A stretch of DNA of 27,487 bases, taken from contig JAFGCW010000034.1 in the NCBI GenBank assembly GCA_016932435.1, forward strand, positions 1-27,487. The letters are read 5' to 3'. This DNA comes from Dehalococcoidales bacterium. GTDB taxonomy: Bacteria > Chloroflexota > Dehalococcoidia > Dehalococcoidales > UBA2162. Of the stretch, positions 1 to 8,466 are shown piece after piece. Each line of letters starts with the position of its first letter. Position 1 is the first letter of the stretch. Under the pieces are notes generated by a model. That model did no database searches, was not told the origin of the DNA, and worked only from the letters and a program-made list of their open reading frames with translations. The position numbers and the translations under genes were made by a program.

Positions 1-426
1 ATGAGTGATAAATTCGATCCGGTTATAGTAGGATTTTTCTGTAACTGGTGTACATCGACTGCTGCCGACCTTGCCGGTACGAGCAGAATGCAGTATCCGG
101 CAAATGTCAGGGCGATAAGGACGATGTGCAGCGGTTCGGTTGACCCGGTCTATATTCTCAGGGCATTACTTAGCGGTGCTGACGCGGTGATCATCGGCGG
201 CTGCGCTCCGGGCGACTGTCATTATGTATCCGGAAATTATAAAACAAGACGCAGAATCAAAGCTCTTAAGACGATACTGAATACCTTAGGACTGGACGAA
301 GAAAGAGTCTGGTTGCGATGGATAAGTGCCTCGGAAGGCGGAAAGTTTGCCGAGACGATGAAAGAAATAACCGAGGAAATGGAAAAGAAAGGTCCTAATC
401 CTCTGAATAAACAGTGGACGGTCTAG
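1..426 (+). CDS. mvhD: MvhD-type 2Fe-2S electron-transfer subunit of a heterodisulfide reductase complex
   Basis: Small iron-sulfur subunit that in methanogens links a hydrogenase or formate dehydrogenase to HdrA; in bacteria it usually serves Hdr-like flavin-based bifurcating complexes in the cytoplasm. At 141 aa it has the normal family length. Cysteines C14 and C17 (FFCNWC), C43 (MCSG), C68 and C73 (GGCAPGDC) match the usual ligand pattern, and the stretch DLAGTSRMQYPANVR is characteristic. The ATG is the first base of the window, so a longer upstream start cannot be excluded. It is followed after 13 bases by an FrhB-like gene, then hdrC and hdrB, all on the same strand and tightly packed, so it belongs to one operon. 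HdrA, the flavin-containing bifurcating subunit, is expected just left of the window. Confidence 0.9.
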   Translation: MSDKFDPVIVGFFCNWCTSTAADLAGTSRMQYPANVRAIRTMCSGSVDPVYILRALLSGADAVIIGGCAPGDCHYVSGNYKTRRRIKALKTILNTLGLDEERVWLRWISASEGGKFAETMKEITEEMEKKGPNPLNKQWTV

Positions 427-439
427 ACAGGAGGATATG

Positions 440-1564
440 GTGCGTAACGCTATTTTAGATACAAGCAAAGACGGATTACTGGAGTCGATTAATTCATTCC
501 TTAAAGGCCTACTGGAGAAAGATCTAGTAAACGCTATTCTGGTCCCTGTTGAACTTCCTTCCGGAAATAACGTGGTACAGACACTTGTCAGTAATCCTGA
601 GAAGCTCAATTCTGCCAATCCTCTCGCTCCGGTGCTGCCGGTAAATTCAGCCCGTATAGTATCGTCTATTACCAGGACCGGCTCGAGCCAGAGGAAAATC
701 GCGGTAGTCCTGCGTTCATGCGAACTACGAGCGGTTATCGAGCTGGCAAAACTCAAACAGGTTACACTCGATAATCTCCTGATAATCGGAATCGACTGCT
801 ACGGGACCTACTCAATTAACGATTACAGCAACCTGGCTGAAGAAGGGAAATCACCGACCGAGATAGCGCTGGCTTACGTAAAAGATGCAAAAGAGGATGA
901 ATTACTCAGGGAAGCCTGTCAGGTGTGCGAATATTTTTATCCTATGAATGCCGACATAGTCATTGGGCTGGTTGGTATGGATACAGAGAAAGCGATACTG
1001 ATACAGGCACCATCCGAACAGGGTGAAACGGTATTAAATGCTATGGAACTTCAGGAAAGCAACGACGACGAAAAACGCCGGGCGGCTATAGAAAAACTTG
1101 TCGCGGAAAGAACTGCTAAGAAAGACGAGTTGTACGGGAGAACCAGGGAAGAGGTTACCGGAGATGAAAAGCTGCTGACGATGTTCGCCAGATGTGTGAA
1201 CTGCCATAACTGTCGCGATGCCTGTCCGATATGTTACTGCCGTGAATGCCTGTTCGATTCGCCGACGTTCGAATTCGGTGCTGATAAATACCTGGACTGG
1301 GCAGAGAAAAAAGACGCGCTGAGAATGCCTACCGATACATTACTGTTTCACCTTACCAGATTGAATCACATGGCAAGCTCATGCGTAGGATGCGGCTTAT
1401 GCCAGGAAGCCTGTCCCAACGAAGTACCGGTATTTAGCATATTCAGGATGGTCGGAGATAAAGTACAGGAAGTGTTCGAGTATGTCCCCGGCAGGAGCCT
1501 GGAAGAAGAAATGCCGTTATCAACCTTCAGAGAAGACGAGTTACAGGAGGTTGGCTACGAGTAG
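440..1564 (+). CDS. FrhB/FdhB-like iron-sulfur flavoprotein subunit (F420 hydrogenase/dehydrogenase beta family)
   Basis: Belongs by overall layout to the coenzyme F420 hydrogenase/dehydrogenase beta-subunit family, which passes electrons between a nicotinamide or deazaflavin carrier (or formate dehydrogenase) and Fe-S partners. The N-terminal half shows the family segment VVLRSCELRAVIELAKL. Two cysteine clusters follow (numbered from the ATG at 437): C253, C256, C259, C263 with extra C266, C268, C271, and C316, C319, C322, C326 (CVGCGLCQEACP). AGGAGG at 429-434 lies only 2 bases before the ATG at 437 but 5 bases before the GTG at 440, so I place the start at the GTG. Its position between mvhD and hdrC suggests it is the electron-input module of the Hdr complex. 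Bacteria with such genes may use NADH or ferredoxin rather than F420; the sequence does not settle this. Confidence 0.82.
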   Translation: MRNAILDTSKDGLLESINSFLKGLLEKDLVNAILVPVELPSGNNVVQTLVSNPEKLNSANPLAPVLPVNSARIVSSITRTGSSQRKIAVVLRSCELRAVIELAKLKQVTLDNLLIIGIDCYGTYSINDYSNLAEEGKSPTEIALAYVKDAKEDELLREACQVCEYFYPMNADIVIGLVGMDTEKAILIQAPSEQGETVLNAMELQESNDDEKRRAAIEKLVAERTAKKDELYGRTREEVTGDEKLLTMFARCVNCHNCRDACPICYCRECLFDSPTFEFGADKYLDWAEKKDALRMPTDTLLFHLTRLNHMASSCVGCGLCQEACPNEVPVFSIFRMVGDKVQEVFEYVPGRSLEEEMPLSTFREDELQEVGYE

Positions 1565-2123
1565 TGTAACGATTAAGGACCATACAGGCGTTCTGCCTGT
1601 CAATACAGGTTTTCCACAACAGGTAAAAGAAGCCGGTAATTTCCCGCTTGACCGGTGCTATCAGTGTTTTACCTGCACCCTGGGATGTCCGGTGGCTAAA
1701 TACATGGATTATAAACCGGACCAGATTGTACGAATGGTACAGCTTGGTCTTAAGCAGCAGGTTCTTACCTGCGAGGCGATATGGATATGCTGCGCCTGTG
1801 AGACCTGTGTTACTCGATGCCCGAACGAGATAGATATCCCGAAACTGATGGATACCTTGAAAGAAACGGCCATCAGGGAGAAGGTAACCGGCAAGAACAA
1901 GTTAATACCGAAATTCCATCAGGATTTCCTGTACCCGATAAAGATATTCGGAAAACAGTACGAATTCGGTCTTTTAATTTACCAGGTATTGAAAACGCTT
2001 GATTTTCGTGATCTTGGACTCGGTATCAAGATGATTTTACGAAATAAATTATCTTTCTTTCCCGGCAGGGTAAAAGGAATGAATCAGATTAAAAGGATAT
2101 ACGAAAAGACGAAGCAGGATTAA
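1551..2123 (+). CDS. hdrC: HdrC-like heterodisulfide reductase 4Fe-4S subunit
   Basis: Two 4Fe-4S motifs, CYQCFTCTLGCP (C36, C39, C42, C46 from the TTG start) and CCACETCVTRCP (C80/81, C83, C86, C90), followed by a helical tail, are the HdrC arrangement. HdrC wires HdrA to the catalytic HdrB. The length of about 190 aa is normal. The start is uncertain. An ATG at 1482 would overlap the previous gene by 83 bases and give an arginine/lysine-rich extension unlike the family. The TTG at 1551 directly abuts AGGAGG (1545-1550), which is too close for standard spacing. No better in-frame ATG or GTG lies before the first cysteine cluster, and an ATT at 1572 is a rare alternative. I therefore report TTG 1551 with low certainty for the start and high certainty for the product. 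Confidence 0.85.
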   Translation: MATSSVTIKDHTGVLPVNTGFPQQVKEAGNFPLDRCYQCFTCTLGCPVAKYMDYKPDQIVRMVQLGLKQQVLTCEAIWICCACETCVTRCPNEIDIPKLMDTLKETAIREKVTGKNKLIPKFHQDFLYPIKIFGKQYEFGLLIYQVLKTLDFRDLGLGIKMILRNKLSFFPGRVKGMNQIKRIYEKTKQD

Positions 2124-2989
2124 TGATGGACACATTGAAGTACGCATATTATCCGGGATGCAGCCTTGAATCGCAGTTGGCGAAAGAATTCGATCTGTCA
2201 ACGCTAGCAGTTGCCGAAGCACTCGGAATCGAGCTTGAAGAACTGCATGACTGGAATTGCTGCGGTGCTTCCTCAGGACACAGCACCAATATGGCTCTGA
2301 ATCACGCTATAGTCGGCCGTAACCTGGCTCTTGCCGAAAAGCAGGGAATGGATATTGCCGCAGCCTGTCCCGCCTGTTATTTGCGTCTCAAGCACACACG
2401 GCATGCTGCTCTCGAAGACCCGGATATCAAATCGAACATGGTAGATGCATTCGATATGCCTTATGAAGGGCGTTATGATGTAAAACATATACTTGACATA
2501 ATAGTTAATAGTGTCGGACTCGACGTAATAAAAGAAAAGGTTGTGAAACCTCTCACCGGGCTGAAACTGGTATCGTATTACGGATGCGTCCTGGTACGAC
2601 CGCCGGAGATAGTCGCTTTCGACGATCCTGAAAATCCGCAGTCGATGGATAATCTGCTGTCCGTACTTGGCGCAGATGTCCTCGACTGGTCGGGAAAGGT
2701 CGACTGCTGTGGTGCCAGCCTGTCGCTGACAAAGCGGGAAATTGTGATCGACCTTTCGAATGCGCTGGTTAAGATGGCAAGGGATGTAGGAGCGGACGCG
2801 ATGGTTGCCGCCTGTCCTCTCTGCAACATGAATGTTGACGGTAGACAGAAACTGTCAAGTGATGCCATGCCGGTCTTCTACTTCACCGAATTAATGGGTC
2901 TGGCGATGGGTCTTCCCGGCGCGAATAAATGGTGGGGAAAGCACATCATCTCACCAAAGAAATTACTGAAATCTCATAATCTTATCTAA
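2123..2989 (+). CDS. hdrB: HdrB-like heterodisulfide reductase subunit with two CCG domains
   Basis: HdrB carries the noncubane 4Fe-4S clusters that reduce disulfides in methanogens; in non-methanogens the acceptor is usually unknown. Both cysteine-rich CCG domains are present and look intact: C13, C46-C47 (NCCGA), C82 and C85 (CPAC), then C154, C195-C196 (DCCGAS), C231 and C234 (CPLC). The 288-aa length is typical. The ATG at 2123 overlaps the hdrC stop (TAATG), giving translational coupling. A second ATG at 2126 has slightly better spacing from the weak AGGA at 2116-2119. It is the last gene of the operon: the next gene, after 49 bases, has its own promoter. No hydrogenase or formate dehydrogenase large subunit is in view. 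Confidence 0.9.
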   Translation: MMDTLKYAYYPGCSLESQLAKEFDLSTLAVAEALGIELEELHDWNCCGASSGHSTNMALNHAIVGRNLALAEKQGMDIAAACPACYLRLKHTRHAALEDPDIKSNMVDAFDMPYEGRYDVKHILDIIVNSVGLDVIKEKVVKPLTGLKLVSYYGCVLVRPPEIVAFDDPENPQSMDNLLSVLGADVLDWSGKVDCCGASLSLTKREIVIDLSNALVKMARDVGADAMVAACPLCNMNVDGRQKLSSDAMPVFYFTELMGLAMGLPGANKWWGKHIISPKKLLKSHNLI

Positions 2990-3004
2990 TAATATTACCG
3001 TTCG

Positions 3005-3033
3005 TTGACAGGTAATATAAATACTCATATTAT
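3005..3033 (+). promoter_or_regulatory. Sigma70-type promoter giving a probably leaderless transcript
   Basis: TTGACA (3005-3010), a spacer of exactly 17 bases, and TATTAT (3028-3033). Transcription would start near 3040, while the ATG of the next gene is at 3039-3041. No Shine-Dalgarno sequence is present between hdrB and this ATG. The combination suggests a leaderless mRNA. Confidence 0.65.
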
Positions 3034-3038
3034 TAACC

Positions 3039-3671
3039 ATGCATAGAAACACTTTGACCCGGATTCTGGCGTTAGGCGGAATCATCGCACCACCACTTAT
3101 GATCACACTCATCTTTGTCGCTGCTGCAGGTACTCCCGGTTACAGCCATATACACGACACCATTAGCAAGCTGTGTGAACAGGGCAGCGCAAGTCCGGAA
3201 ATAATGACAATCGCATTCATTGCGTACGGTATTCTCATCATCGGCTTTTCCTATGCACTATACATACATTTACGGCATGGTTTCAGGGCTCACCTAGCAT
3301 GGGTGGCCTTCATGATTTATGGGCTGTGCATGGTACTTGCCGGTTTTTACCAGGATATTCCGGGAGGTGAAGGCGTGCCGCTTAATCCTGAAGGAATCGT
3401 TCATAATGCCGTAATCATCACCTCCTGTATTTCTTTCCTTATCGGAATGTGGGCTTTTGCAGGGAGTGTTTATCGCAGACCTTCCTGGTTCGGTTTTACA
3501 TGGTTTACCATCATAGCATCTTTCATAGGACTCGTATTCTCCATCATATTCGCTGTTCAATCATATGTACCGGCTTCAGGTCTGCTGCAGCGTATATTTT
3601 ATCTGGTACTTCTTATCTGGATAGAAATAATAGCTATCTGGCTTTTCAGGCTTTCCTTTAAGGAAGAATGA
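3039..3671 (+). CDS. DUF998-like multi-pass membrane protein
   Basis: A 210-aa protein with about six hydrophobic segments (roughly residues 7-29, 54-77, 83-103, 125-146, 153-175 and 186-205) and short loops. The first loop, with HDTISKLCEQGS, and the later AGFYQDIPGGEGVPLNPEGIVHN segment resemble the DUF998 family of uncharacterised integral membrane proteins. No catalytic motif is evident and the function is unknown. It sits 49 bases after hdrB but has its own promoter and no ribosome binding site, so it is probably an independent, leaderless gene. Its end is 4 bases from the end of the convergent ATPase gene, with no obvious terminator between them. Confidence 0.75.
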   Translation: MHRNTLTRILALGGIIAPPLMITLIFVAAAGTPGYSHIHDTISKLCEQGSASPEIMTIAFIAYGILIIGFSYALYIHLRHGFRAHLAWVAFMIYGLCMVLAGFYQDIPGGEGVPLNPEGIVHNAVIITSCISFLIGMWAFAGSVYRRPSWFGFTWFTIIASFIGLVFSIIFAVQSYVPASGLLQRIFYLVLLIWIEIIAIWLFRLSFKEE

Positions 3672-3675
3672 CAGT

Positions 3676-4764
3676 TTAATTGTCGATGGGGAAAAACCTG
3701 ATACCGTTGAATTCTATGAAGATAGCTACTTCTTCACCGACATCATATAGTCTATTAACAATAGGAACTTGGATATTGATTTCCTGTTGGGACGATTCGA
3801 GAGTAACCGTAAGGCCGTACCTGATAGTAGAACCAAAATAAGAAACATTATTAATTATTCCCCGAATACCAGTATCTTTATCAGGTACAATAGTGATTCT
3901 TTCTGGACGCACGGCACAGGTTTTCATACCGGGTTCAATATTAGTATTATCAGCAAAGCTGTATGTACTACCGAGTAATTTGAGTTCATTTCCGCGTATT
4001 TCACCCGGTATAAAGTTGATACTTCCTATGAATTCGGCAACGAATTCAGTCGACGGATTTTCATAAATATCTTTTGGCGTACCGATCTGCTCGATCACTC
4101 CATTGTTCATGACGACTATTCGATCGGCAATACTCATAGCTTCTTCCTGGTCATGAGTTACATAAATAGTTGTTATCCCCAACTGACTCTGGATTCTATG
4201 AATCTCCATGCGCATGTCTCCACGAAGCCTGGCGTCCAGGTTTGATAAGGGCTCATCGAGTAACAGTACGCGTGGTTCTATCACAAGAGCTCTTGCCAGG
4301 GCAACTCTCTGCTGCTGGCCACCGGAGAGTTCATGTGTACGTCTTGTTTCATATCCCGATAATCTTACCAGAGACAATACCTGATCGATTTTCTGCGAGA
4401 TTTTTTCCTTCGATACCCTCCTGCGACGCAAACCATAGGCGACGTTGTCGAAAACGTTCATATGAGGAAAAAGAGCATAATTCTGGAATACCATGCCGAG
4501 GCCCCGTTTCTGGCACGCTGTACGTGTAATATCTACACCGGAAAGGATGATATTCCCTTCGTCAGGTTCGATAAGTCCGTTGATGATTTTTAAAAGAGTA
4601 GTTTTTCCACAGCCTGAGGAACCGAGAAGACAACAGAGTTCTCCCTTGTATATGTCCAGCGAAAGGTTGTTAAGAACGACAAGGGTGCCAAACCTCTTGG
4701 TGATGTTATGTATTTCCAGGTCTTTTATATCTGACCGGGGTTGGAAAGTATTTTCCGAAACCAT
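3676..4764 (-). CDS. ABC transporter ATP-binding protein (PotA/FbpC type)
   Basis: Cytoplasmic ATPase of the importer encoded by the two genes upstream. Visible motifs are Walker A GSSGCGKTT (residues 48-56), the Q-loop region VFQNYALFPHMNVFDNVAYGL, signature LSGGQQQR, Walker B RVLLLDEPLSNLD and the switch histidine in YVTHDQEEA. After about residue 240 comes a TOBE-type regulatory domain with VRPERITI. The 362-aa length fits the spermidine/putrescine, ferric iron and 2-aminoethylphosphonate ATPases. The ATG lies 40 bases inside the permease gene. An AGGAGG is present 14 bases before it, and an in-frame stop rules out a start nearer to that site. The substrate cannot be deduced from the ATPase. 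Confidence 0.93.
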   Translation of the reverse strand: MVSENTFQPRSDIKDLEIHNITKRFGTLVVLNNLSLDIYKGELCCLLGSSGCGKTTLLKIINGLIEPDEGNIILSGVDITRTACQKRGLGMVFQNYALFPHMNVFDNVAYGLRRRRVSKEKISQKIDQVLSLVRLSGYETRRTHELSGGQQQRVALARALVIEPRVLLLDEPLSNLDARLRGDMRMEIHRIQSQLGITTIYVTHDQEEAMSIADRIVVMNNGVIEQIGTPKDIYENPSTEFVAEFIGSINFIPGEIRGNELKLLGSTYSFADNTNIEPGMKTCAVRPERITIVPDKDTGIRGIINNVSYFGSTIRYGLTVTLESSQQEINIQVPIVNRLYDVGEEVAIFIEFNGIRFFPIDN

Positions 4765-6374
4765 GATTGTGTTATTTGCCTCCTGCTTATTAAATAAATT
4801 ATTATCACACCTGATGCTGCAAGCAGTAGCATCACCACTGAAAAAGCTGCAGCGTCACCCCAATCATTACGTACGACAGCTTCGAAAACATCGACCGATA
4901 AAAGCTTGGTTCCTGGTGTAATGATAAATATTATAGCCCCGAGTGTTTGAACGGTGGCAATAAATGCCCATGCCGCAGTGACTAGTAACGCTGATCTGGA
5001 CATGGGCAAAATAATGCTGAAGAATGTAGTGAATTTTGACGCACCAAGAGTTGAAGCGGCATCTTCAATTGAACGGTCCTGTTGTGATAATACACTGACG
5101 CCGGCACGAAGACCCAGAGGGAGTTCCCTGATTATAGTACAGGCAACTACTATCATCCATGTACCGGCAAGGACTATCGGCGAACGGCTGAACGCTATGG
5201 CAAACCCTACACCCATAAAGGTCCCGGGTATGGCAAAAGGAAGAGTTGTAAGCCAGTCGAGGAGGTTTTTACCTTTGAAATCTATCCTTGTAACAAGATA
5301 GGCTATCAGAATGCCGAGAAAACTGACGATAATCATGGTTAATACAGCAAATAAAAGCGTATTTATGGTACTGTTCCAGCCACGCTGGGGCAGTATCTGA
5401 AAGTGCTGCAACGTAAGACTGTAATCGCCGCCGATATGTCTGGTAAATGCCGCGATAAATACCGATACAAGCATCATCAGTACTACCACGGAAAAACCGC
5501 AGGAAACAGTCCATAATATGCCGGTTAAAGGTCTATTAAATTTCAGTTCTTTACCCCAGTCGCCTTCCGATTGCTGGCGGACTTCCTGGCTCCTGGCCTG
5601 GCCTTTTGTGTACAACCAGAAGGCGACGATACTGATTGCAAGAAGTATCACGTTGAGCGTAGCCGCCATCTCCATATTATACGTTCCGATAAGCTGGGTG
5701 TATGACGCAGACGCAAGCGTGTCGAAATCACCACCGACTATCATAGGTGTACCGAAATCAGCTATCGAACGCATAAATGTCAGGAGGAAAGCGGCAATAA
5801 GACCCGGACGAAGCAGGGGGATTGTGACACTTCGTAATACTTCCCATTCACTCGCGCCAAGACTTCTCGCGGCGTCCTCCAGTCGGCTGTCGAGGGTGAC
5901 CAGTGTAGCTGCGATTAGTAAAAAAGCGGTCGTAGTAAGGTCGAGACTCTGAAGGATGAGAACACTTTTCCAGCTATATACATCCCACTCTATACCAAGA
6001 AGCTGGTAGCTAATTACTCCATTCCTGCCGAAAAGGAAGATATAAGCAATTGTTGTGACAAAACCCGGGATAATGATCGGTAATACTGCTGAGACTGCGA
6101 ACAGCTTCCGCAGTGGTGTCCTTGTCTTAAAGACTACTATGGCGATTACTAATCCGAGGGTTGTAGAGAGTAATGCGGCTCCCAGTGCGACAAGAGCGCT
6201 GCTGGCAATAGTACCGTACAGGTGAGGTTTTGTTACAACTTCCAGATAGTTAGACAGGCTGAGGCTGCCATCGGAAACGAAGCTTTTCTGTAGAACGCTC
6301 ACCATGGGATAGATTACAAAAATGCCAAGTAATATCAGGAAAGCAGCCGGAAGAATATATTTCTTTAGTCGCAT
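4725..6374 (-). CDS. ABC transporter permease with two fused membrane domains (FbpB-like)
   Basis: A 549-aa inner-membrane permease in which two BPD_transp_1 domains are fused (about residues 50-260 and 335-540), the arrangement of ferric-iron FbpB-type and phosphonate-type permeases. EAA-loop sequences that dock the ATPase appear twice: LEDAARSLGASEWEVLRSVTIP and IEDAASTLGASKFTTFFSIILP. The frame is open to a TTG at 6401 without a ribosome binding site. I prefer the ATG at 6374, which has GGGG five bases upstream and starts MRLKKYILPAAF, a normal positively charged lead into the first membrane helix. It overlaps the ATPase gene by 40 bases and follows the binding-protein gene, so all three are co-transcribed. 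Confidence 0.92.
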   Translation of the reverse strand: MRLKKYILPAAFLILLGIFVIYPMVSVLQKSFVSDGSLSLSNYLEVVTKPHLYGTIASSALVALGAALLSTTLGLVIAIVVFKTRTPLRKLFAVSAVLPIIIPGFVTTIAYIFLFGRNGVISYQLLGIEWDVYSWKSVLILQSLDLTTTAFLLIAATLVTLDSRLEDAARSLGASEWEVLRSVTIPLLRPGLIAAFLLTFMRSIADFGTPMIVGGDFDTLASASYTQLIGTYNMEMAATLNVILLAISIVAFWLYTKGQARSQEVRQQSEGDWGKELKFNRPLTGILWTVSCGFSVVVLMMLVSVFIAAFTRHIGGDYSLTLQHFQILPQRGWNSTINTLLFAVLTMIIVSFLGILIAYLVTRIDFKGKNLLDWLTTLPFAIPGTFMGVGFAIAFSRSPIVLAGTWMIVVACTIIRELPLGLRAGVSVLSQQDRSIEDAASTLGASKFTTFFSIILPMSRSALLVTAAWAFIATVQTLGAIIFIITPGTKLLSVDVFEAVVRNDWGDAAAFSVVMLLLAASGVIIIYLISRRQITQSWFRKILSNPGQI

Positions 6375-6450
6375 ACATGCCCCGGATATATCGACCGGCA
6401 ACCGGTAAAGGTTTATGACATAACGATTGCCGGTTTATATCGAGTTCTAT

Positions 6451-7491
6451 TTACTGGTACTGCGGGTATCGGTTATTGAACTCTTCTATAACTCTATCAC
6501 GTTCGTTGCCCCAATAGAGAATGTCATAGGCAATGAGGTTGAGATCAGTAAGGCGGGGAACACCTTCAATGGTAGGGACATCAGTAGTCGGAACACGAGG
6601 GCTTGCTTTCATGAGGATAGCCTGTCCTTCATCCGAAAGGCACCAGTCGACAAATTTCTTGGCATTTTCAGGATGCCTGGCTCCTTTGATAATAGCAACA
6701 GGAGACGGCCATGCCAACACTCCGTCGGCAGGGAATATCGACAATAGCGAGGCTTCGGGATTAATCAGCGGCAGGTTATGAGGATCAGGAACTATACCGA
6801 CACTGAATTCTCCGGCCATTGCCAGTTTTCCTGGAGCCGAGCCGCTTTTCTCCAAAAAAGGTATATTGGCGTACATTTTATCGAGGAACTCCCATCCTTC
6901 TTCTTCACCGAAAACCTGGAGGATTCCGGACACAGTTGTATAGGCAGTGCCTGAGGTGTTCGGGTTGGACGCCATCAGTTCATCTTTCAGGGAAGTATCG
7001 GCAAGGTCGACCCAAGATTCCGGGGTTATGACTCCCTTATCAGACGATCGATCGGGATTTACCAGGAATCCGACAATAACCAGGGAGAGACCGGTCCAGT
7101 AACCATCCGGGTCTTTAAAAGCCTTATCAACCTTCGAGGCGTTAGGAGATATATACGGTTGAATCAGTCCTTCTTCCTTTGCCTGTATAAAGGCGTCGGA
7201 TCCTCCGCCAAACCATATGTCTGTCTGAGGATTTTCTTTTTCCGCCTGGAGCCGGGTCAGCACTTCACCGGATGACATCGTAAGTAATTCAACCTTGATA
7301 CCGGTTGCGTTTTCAAACTCTGCGGTAATGATATCAGGATTGCCATACGCAACATACATGCTGAGTACCTTTTCTTCCTGTTTGGTGGCTTCTTCCGTCT
7401 CGTCATCAGAGCTGCATGCGGTTAAGGGTACTATGGCGAGAATTACCGCGATGGTAAGAAGTAACGATAAACACTTGATTATTCCTCTCAT
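6451..7491 (-). CDS. Extracellular solute-binding lipoprotein of the ABC importer
   Basis: A 346-aa secreted binding protein. The N-terminus has a signal peptide with lipobox LTAC, so C26 would be lipidated and the protein tethered outside the membrane. The rest has the type-2 periplasmic-binding fold signature of the ferric/phosphonate/polyamine group: VLSMYVAYGNPDIITAEFE, TDIWFGGGSDAFIQAKEEGLI, and PENAKKFVDWCLSDEGQAIL near the end. I do not see the adjacent tyrosine pair that binds iron in FbpA-type proteins; the corresponding region reads SGSAPGKLAMAGEFSVGIVPD. An organic anion or phosphonate substrate is therefore at least as likely as iron. AAAGGA precedes the ATG. It lies 13 bases downstream of a TIM-barrel isomerase gene, which suggests a sugar-related or sugar-acid-related ligand. 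Confidence 0.88.
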   Translation of the reverse strand: MRGIIKCLSLLLTIAVILAIVPLTACSSDDETEEATKQEEKVLSMYVAYGNPDIITAEFENATGIKVELLTMSSGEVLTRLQAEKENPQTDIWFGGGSDAFIQAKEEGLIQPYISPNASKVDKAFKDPDGYWTGLSLVIVGFLVNPDRSSDKGVITPESWVDLADTSLKDELMASNPNTSGTAYTTVSGILQVFGEEEGWEFLDKMYANIPFLEKSGSAPGKLAMAGEFSVGIVPDPHNLPLINPEASLLSIFPADGVLAWPSPVAIIKGARHPENAKKFVDWCLSDEGQAILMKASPRVPTTDVPTIEGVPRLTDLNLIAYDILYWGNERDRVIEEFNNRYPQYQ

Positions 7492-7504
7492 TACATTTCC
7501 TTTC

Positions 7505-8335
7505 TTATGTGATTTTTAAATAATCTAAAATTAGCTTTCTTGTATCGAGTGCTTCTTTTATATCATCGAGCTCAATTGTCCACCACCTGCATTCGGTTGC
7601 GAGTAGACTATCGATAATGACTGTATAATCGGTAATATCTGTAATCGGGTAGTGCCGGTCTTCTTCTTTTGCGTACATATGTACTTCTTGGAGTCTTGGC
7701 TTGAACATGCCTATCATTTCCTTAACGGTGATATTTCCGGAACACACATAATCGGAAGAAATTGCATGACCCAGGTCCATGGTAATCATAGTGCCGGCTT
7801 CATCAGCCCACTCGACAATGTTCTCCGGATAACTTGTCGGGCCTTTTTTCAGGTTCTCAAGGCATACAGTAATACCTTTATCCTTCGCGTAACTAGAAAG
7901 TTCTTTTAGATTTTTAACTGCTGTATTGGTGTTGAAAGGGATACTCTTGGAAAGATTAAGGTGAACCGTTACTACTTGTTCACCATATCCGACTATTTCA
8001 TCGATAACTTTCTTATGTATGGATAATGCTTCATCGGCCTTGTCTGAGTCTTCATTTCCCAACTCATACTCAAAAAACCTGGTATGGTATCGAACCGGTA
8101 CTCCAGCGTTTAAATACGATTCAACATGTGAGTGAATCGTTTTGGGTGACTGCGGATCAGGTGTATACTCAAGGGCGAACTCATTCTTTTTAGCCTGTTC
8201 GAACTTTTCCGGATACTCGGAGACTTTTACAGAAAGAGCAATCGTGAGAAATGCTTCCTTTTCACCTAATGAAGATAATGGAAGCATTTTTTCGATATTT
8301 AAACGACCTTTTTCCAGCATGAATGGCGAACTCAT
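7505..8335 (-). CDS. Sugar phosphate isomerase/epimerase-like TIM-barrel protein
   Basis: Shows the AP-endonuclease-family-2 / xylose-isomerase-like TIM-barrel pattern. Putative metal and substrate residues appear at strand ends: VTVHLNLS, TVCLENLKKGP (Glu), ITMDLGHAI (Asp, His), EVHMYAKEEDRHYPI (His, Asp, His) and WWTIELDD (terminal Glu). The reaction is unknown; relatives isomerise or epimerise sugars, inositols or hydroxypyruvate. Starts are possible at TTG 8341, ATG 8335 and ATG 8320; none has a good ribosome binding site, and I choose ATG 8335. It is the first gene of the importer operon (13 bases to the binding-protein gene), so it probably acts on the imported compound. The 125 bases upstream are AT-rich, with no further gene visible. 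Confidence 0.78.
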   Translation of the reverse strand: MSSPFMLEKGRLNIEKMLPLSSLGEKEAFLTIALSVKVSEYPEKFEQAKKNEFALEYTPDPQSPKTIHSHVESYLNAGVPVRYHTRFFEYELGNEDSDKADEALSIHKKVIDEIVGYGEQVVTVHLNLSKSIPFNTNTAVKNLKELSSYAKDKGITVCLENLKKGPTSYPENIVEWADEAGTMITMDLGHAISSDYVCSGNITVKEMIGMFKPRLQEVHMYAKEEDRHYPITDITDYTVIIDSLLATECRWWTIELDDIKEALDTRKLILDYLKIT

Positions 8336-8466
8336 AAACAATACAAGGATGTTTATACTATAAGTAAATAATTATTGAAACTATTAAATATAATTATACT
8401 ACGATCAAAAAAGATAAGCAATATTGAGGGATGAGTAGAACGCATCCAGATGAATTCGTAAAGGTA

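Noticed and set aside
1482..1550. Upstream ATG at 1482 as the hdrC start
   Set aside because: It would overlap the preceding gene by 83 bases out of frame and add a Lys/Arg-rich segment with no resemblance to HdrC.
6451..7491. Ferric-iron binding protein FbpA/FutA
   Set aside because: The family fold fits but the paired iron-binding tyrosines are not visible, and the operon context is an isomerase rather than iron genes. I left the ligand open.
8342..8466. Small gene or RNA between the TIM-barrel and hydrolase genes
   Set aside because: The stretch is AT-rich with scattered stops in all frames and no stable inverted repeat; it is best read as a promoter region.
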